Below are positions 11,483 to 12,178 of a DNA stretch of 12,178 bases, one piece after another (positions within the stretch are counted from its first letter, which is position 1; each line of letters begins with the position of its first letter). The notes below the pieces were generated by a model. The model searched no databases. It worked only from the letters and a program-made list of their open reading frames with translations, and was not told the DNA's origin. This DNA is from Nanobdellota archaeon (GTDB taxonomy: Archaea; Nanobdellota; Nanobdellia; Pacearchaeales; GW2011-AR1), in assembly GCA_030689875.1 (NCBI GenBank), contig JAUYHR010000044.1, forward strand, positions 1 to 12,178, written 5' to 3'. A program made the position numbers and the translations under genes.

Positions 11483-12178
11483 TTATTGGTGATCTTTTTC
11501 TATACGCGGATGTTCCTGCCCTTCTTTTAATCTTTCTTTTAATTCACTTAATTGTTTCTTTTTTTCTATTTCATATTCTTTTTTATTTCCTTTTGCCCTT
11601 TCTATAAGTCTTGCAGTGTATTCTCCTCCTAAAAAATGCGGAAGTATTACATAATTTGCCCCTGCTTTATAAAAGTCATAAGTGTCCGATATTTGTCTTG
11701 CAGTTACTATAATAATAACCTCTTTGTTTTTTTCTCTTATTTTATTTAAAAGCATAAGATTATTCTCAGTTTCAGGAATAGTAGACACTATTATTTTTGC
11801 TTTTTCTATTTTTAAATTATCAATAAAATCTGAATTTGAAACATCACCATATATGCATTTGATTCCTGTAGAATTTAATCTTTTAACTCTTTCAGGATTA
11901 AAATCAACTACTAAATATTTTTTCTTAAGGTGCATAAAAGATTTCATTATTGAAAATCCAATTCTATTTTCTCCAAATAAAATATATTCATAATCAACTT
12001 TTTTTGTAATTTCTCCTTTAACCTTTTTTCTTTCAAAAATTGATAAATATTTTGATAAGAAAGGATAAATTTTATCTGAATACATTATCATATAGGTTGA
12101 GCCAGCGATGGTTATCAATCCAATCATTGTAACTAACGAAAGAATCTCATTTGTAAGATGTCCAGCCCTTACTCCCAA
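11483..12178 (-). CDS. Kef/CPA2-type cation:proton antiporter, C-terminal part with TrkA-N (RCK) domain (5' end outside window)
   Basis: The frame runs to the window edge, so the leading TTG codon is an internal Leu and only the last 231 residues are present. The first part (LGVRAGHLTNEILSLVTMIGLITIAGSTYMIM) is the final transmembrane stretch of a monovalent cation:proton antiporter. Residues about 63-185 form a TrkA-N/RCK nucleotide-binding Rossmann fold: ILFGENRIG in place of the usual GxGxxG, VVDFNPERVKRL with the ribose-binding Asp92, YGDVSNSDFI, and IIVSTIPETENNLMLL. The altered glycine motif may weaken or change nucleotide binding. A charged, helical tail rich in Lys and Glu follows. 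Likely role: potassium or sodium efflux in exchange for protons, gated by a nucleotide or redox signal. Confidence 0.92.
   Translation of the reverse strand: MGVRAGHLTNEILSLVTMIGLITIAGSTYMIMYSDKIYPFLSKYLSIFERKKVKGEITKKVDYEYILFGENRIGFSIMKSFMHLKKKYLVVDFNPERVKRLNSTGIKCIYGDVSNSDFIDNLKIEKAKIIVSTIPETENNLMLLNKIREKNKEVIIIVTARQISDTYDFYKAGANYVILPHFLGGEYTARLIERAKGNKKEYEIEKKKQLSELKERLKEGQEHPRIEKDHQ

Noticed and set aside
11682..11993. Plus-strand frame inside the antiporter gene
   Set aside because: Antisense shadow of a recognised RCK domain.

Overview
The window looks like part of an AT-rich archaeal chromosome, most likely a DPANN-type archaeon (Nanoarchaeota, Pacearchaeota or Woesearchaeota sort). 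This placement is an inference. It rests on four things: two of three tRNA genes carry introns between bases 37 and 38 and none encodes CCA; most genes have an archaeal TATA box about 20-30 bases before a start with little or no leader; the seryl-tRNA synthetase has the archaeal/eukaryal form of motif 3; and several short membrane-anchored proteins are present, one with a Trp-rich amphipathic C-terminal helix. No rRNA, CRISPR array, transposase or integrase gene was seen.

Layout. 1-388: 3' end of a TatD-family metal-dependent hydrolase. 389-640: a repeat element and an intron-containing tRNA-Gly(GCC) on the minus strand. 637-965: non-coding, with a hairpin and promoters. 966-4572: a tight plus-strand cluster of four genes, made of a secreted protein with a beta-barrel-like C-terminal part, a secreted Ig-like protein, a four-cysteine small protein and a lipoprotein-like protein. 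4634-6016: a single-pass membrane protein with an external Ig/CARDB-like part and an internal beta-rich domain. 6017-6500: a second copy of the repeat element, an intron-containing tRNA-Tyr(GTA), and a structured, probably transcribed stretch upstream of that tRNA. 6589-8081, minus strand: a membrane-anchored matrixin-like zinc protease, a 36-residue acidic protein and a small membrane protein. 8082-8482: a third copy of the repeat element, decayed tRNA-Asp 3' fragments, and tRNA-Asp(GTC). 8536-10064: serS and a translationally coupled small gene. 10141-11459: an unrecognised soluble protein and a multi-pass membrane protein. 11483-12178: C-terminal part of a Kef/CPA2-type cation:proton antiporter with a TrkA-N (RCK) domain.

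Most of the protein genes concern the cell surface: secretion signals, Ig-like folds, a surface protease, a lipoprotein and transport. The most unusual signal is not a protein. All three tRNA genes have the same 30-base identical core (longer in two copies) just past their 3' end. On the far side of each core is a partial copy of that particular tRNA's own acceptor end. This is the layout expected of a small element that inserts at tRNA 3' ends and duplicates or rebuilds the target. The tRNA-Asp locus appears to have been hit several times.
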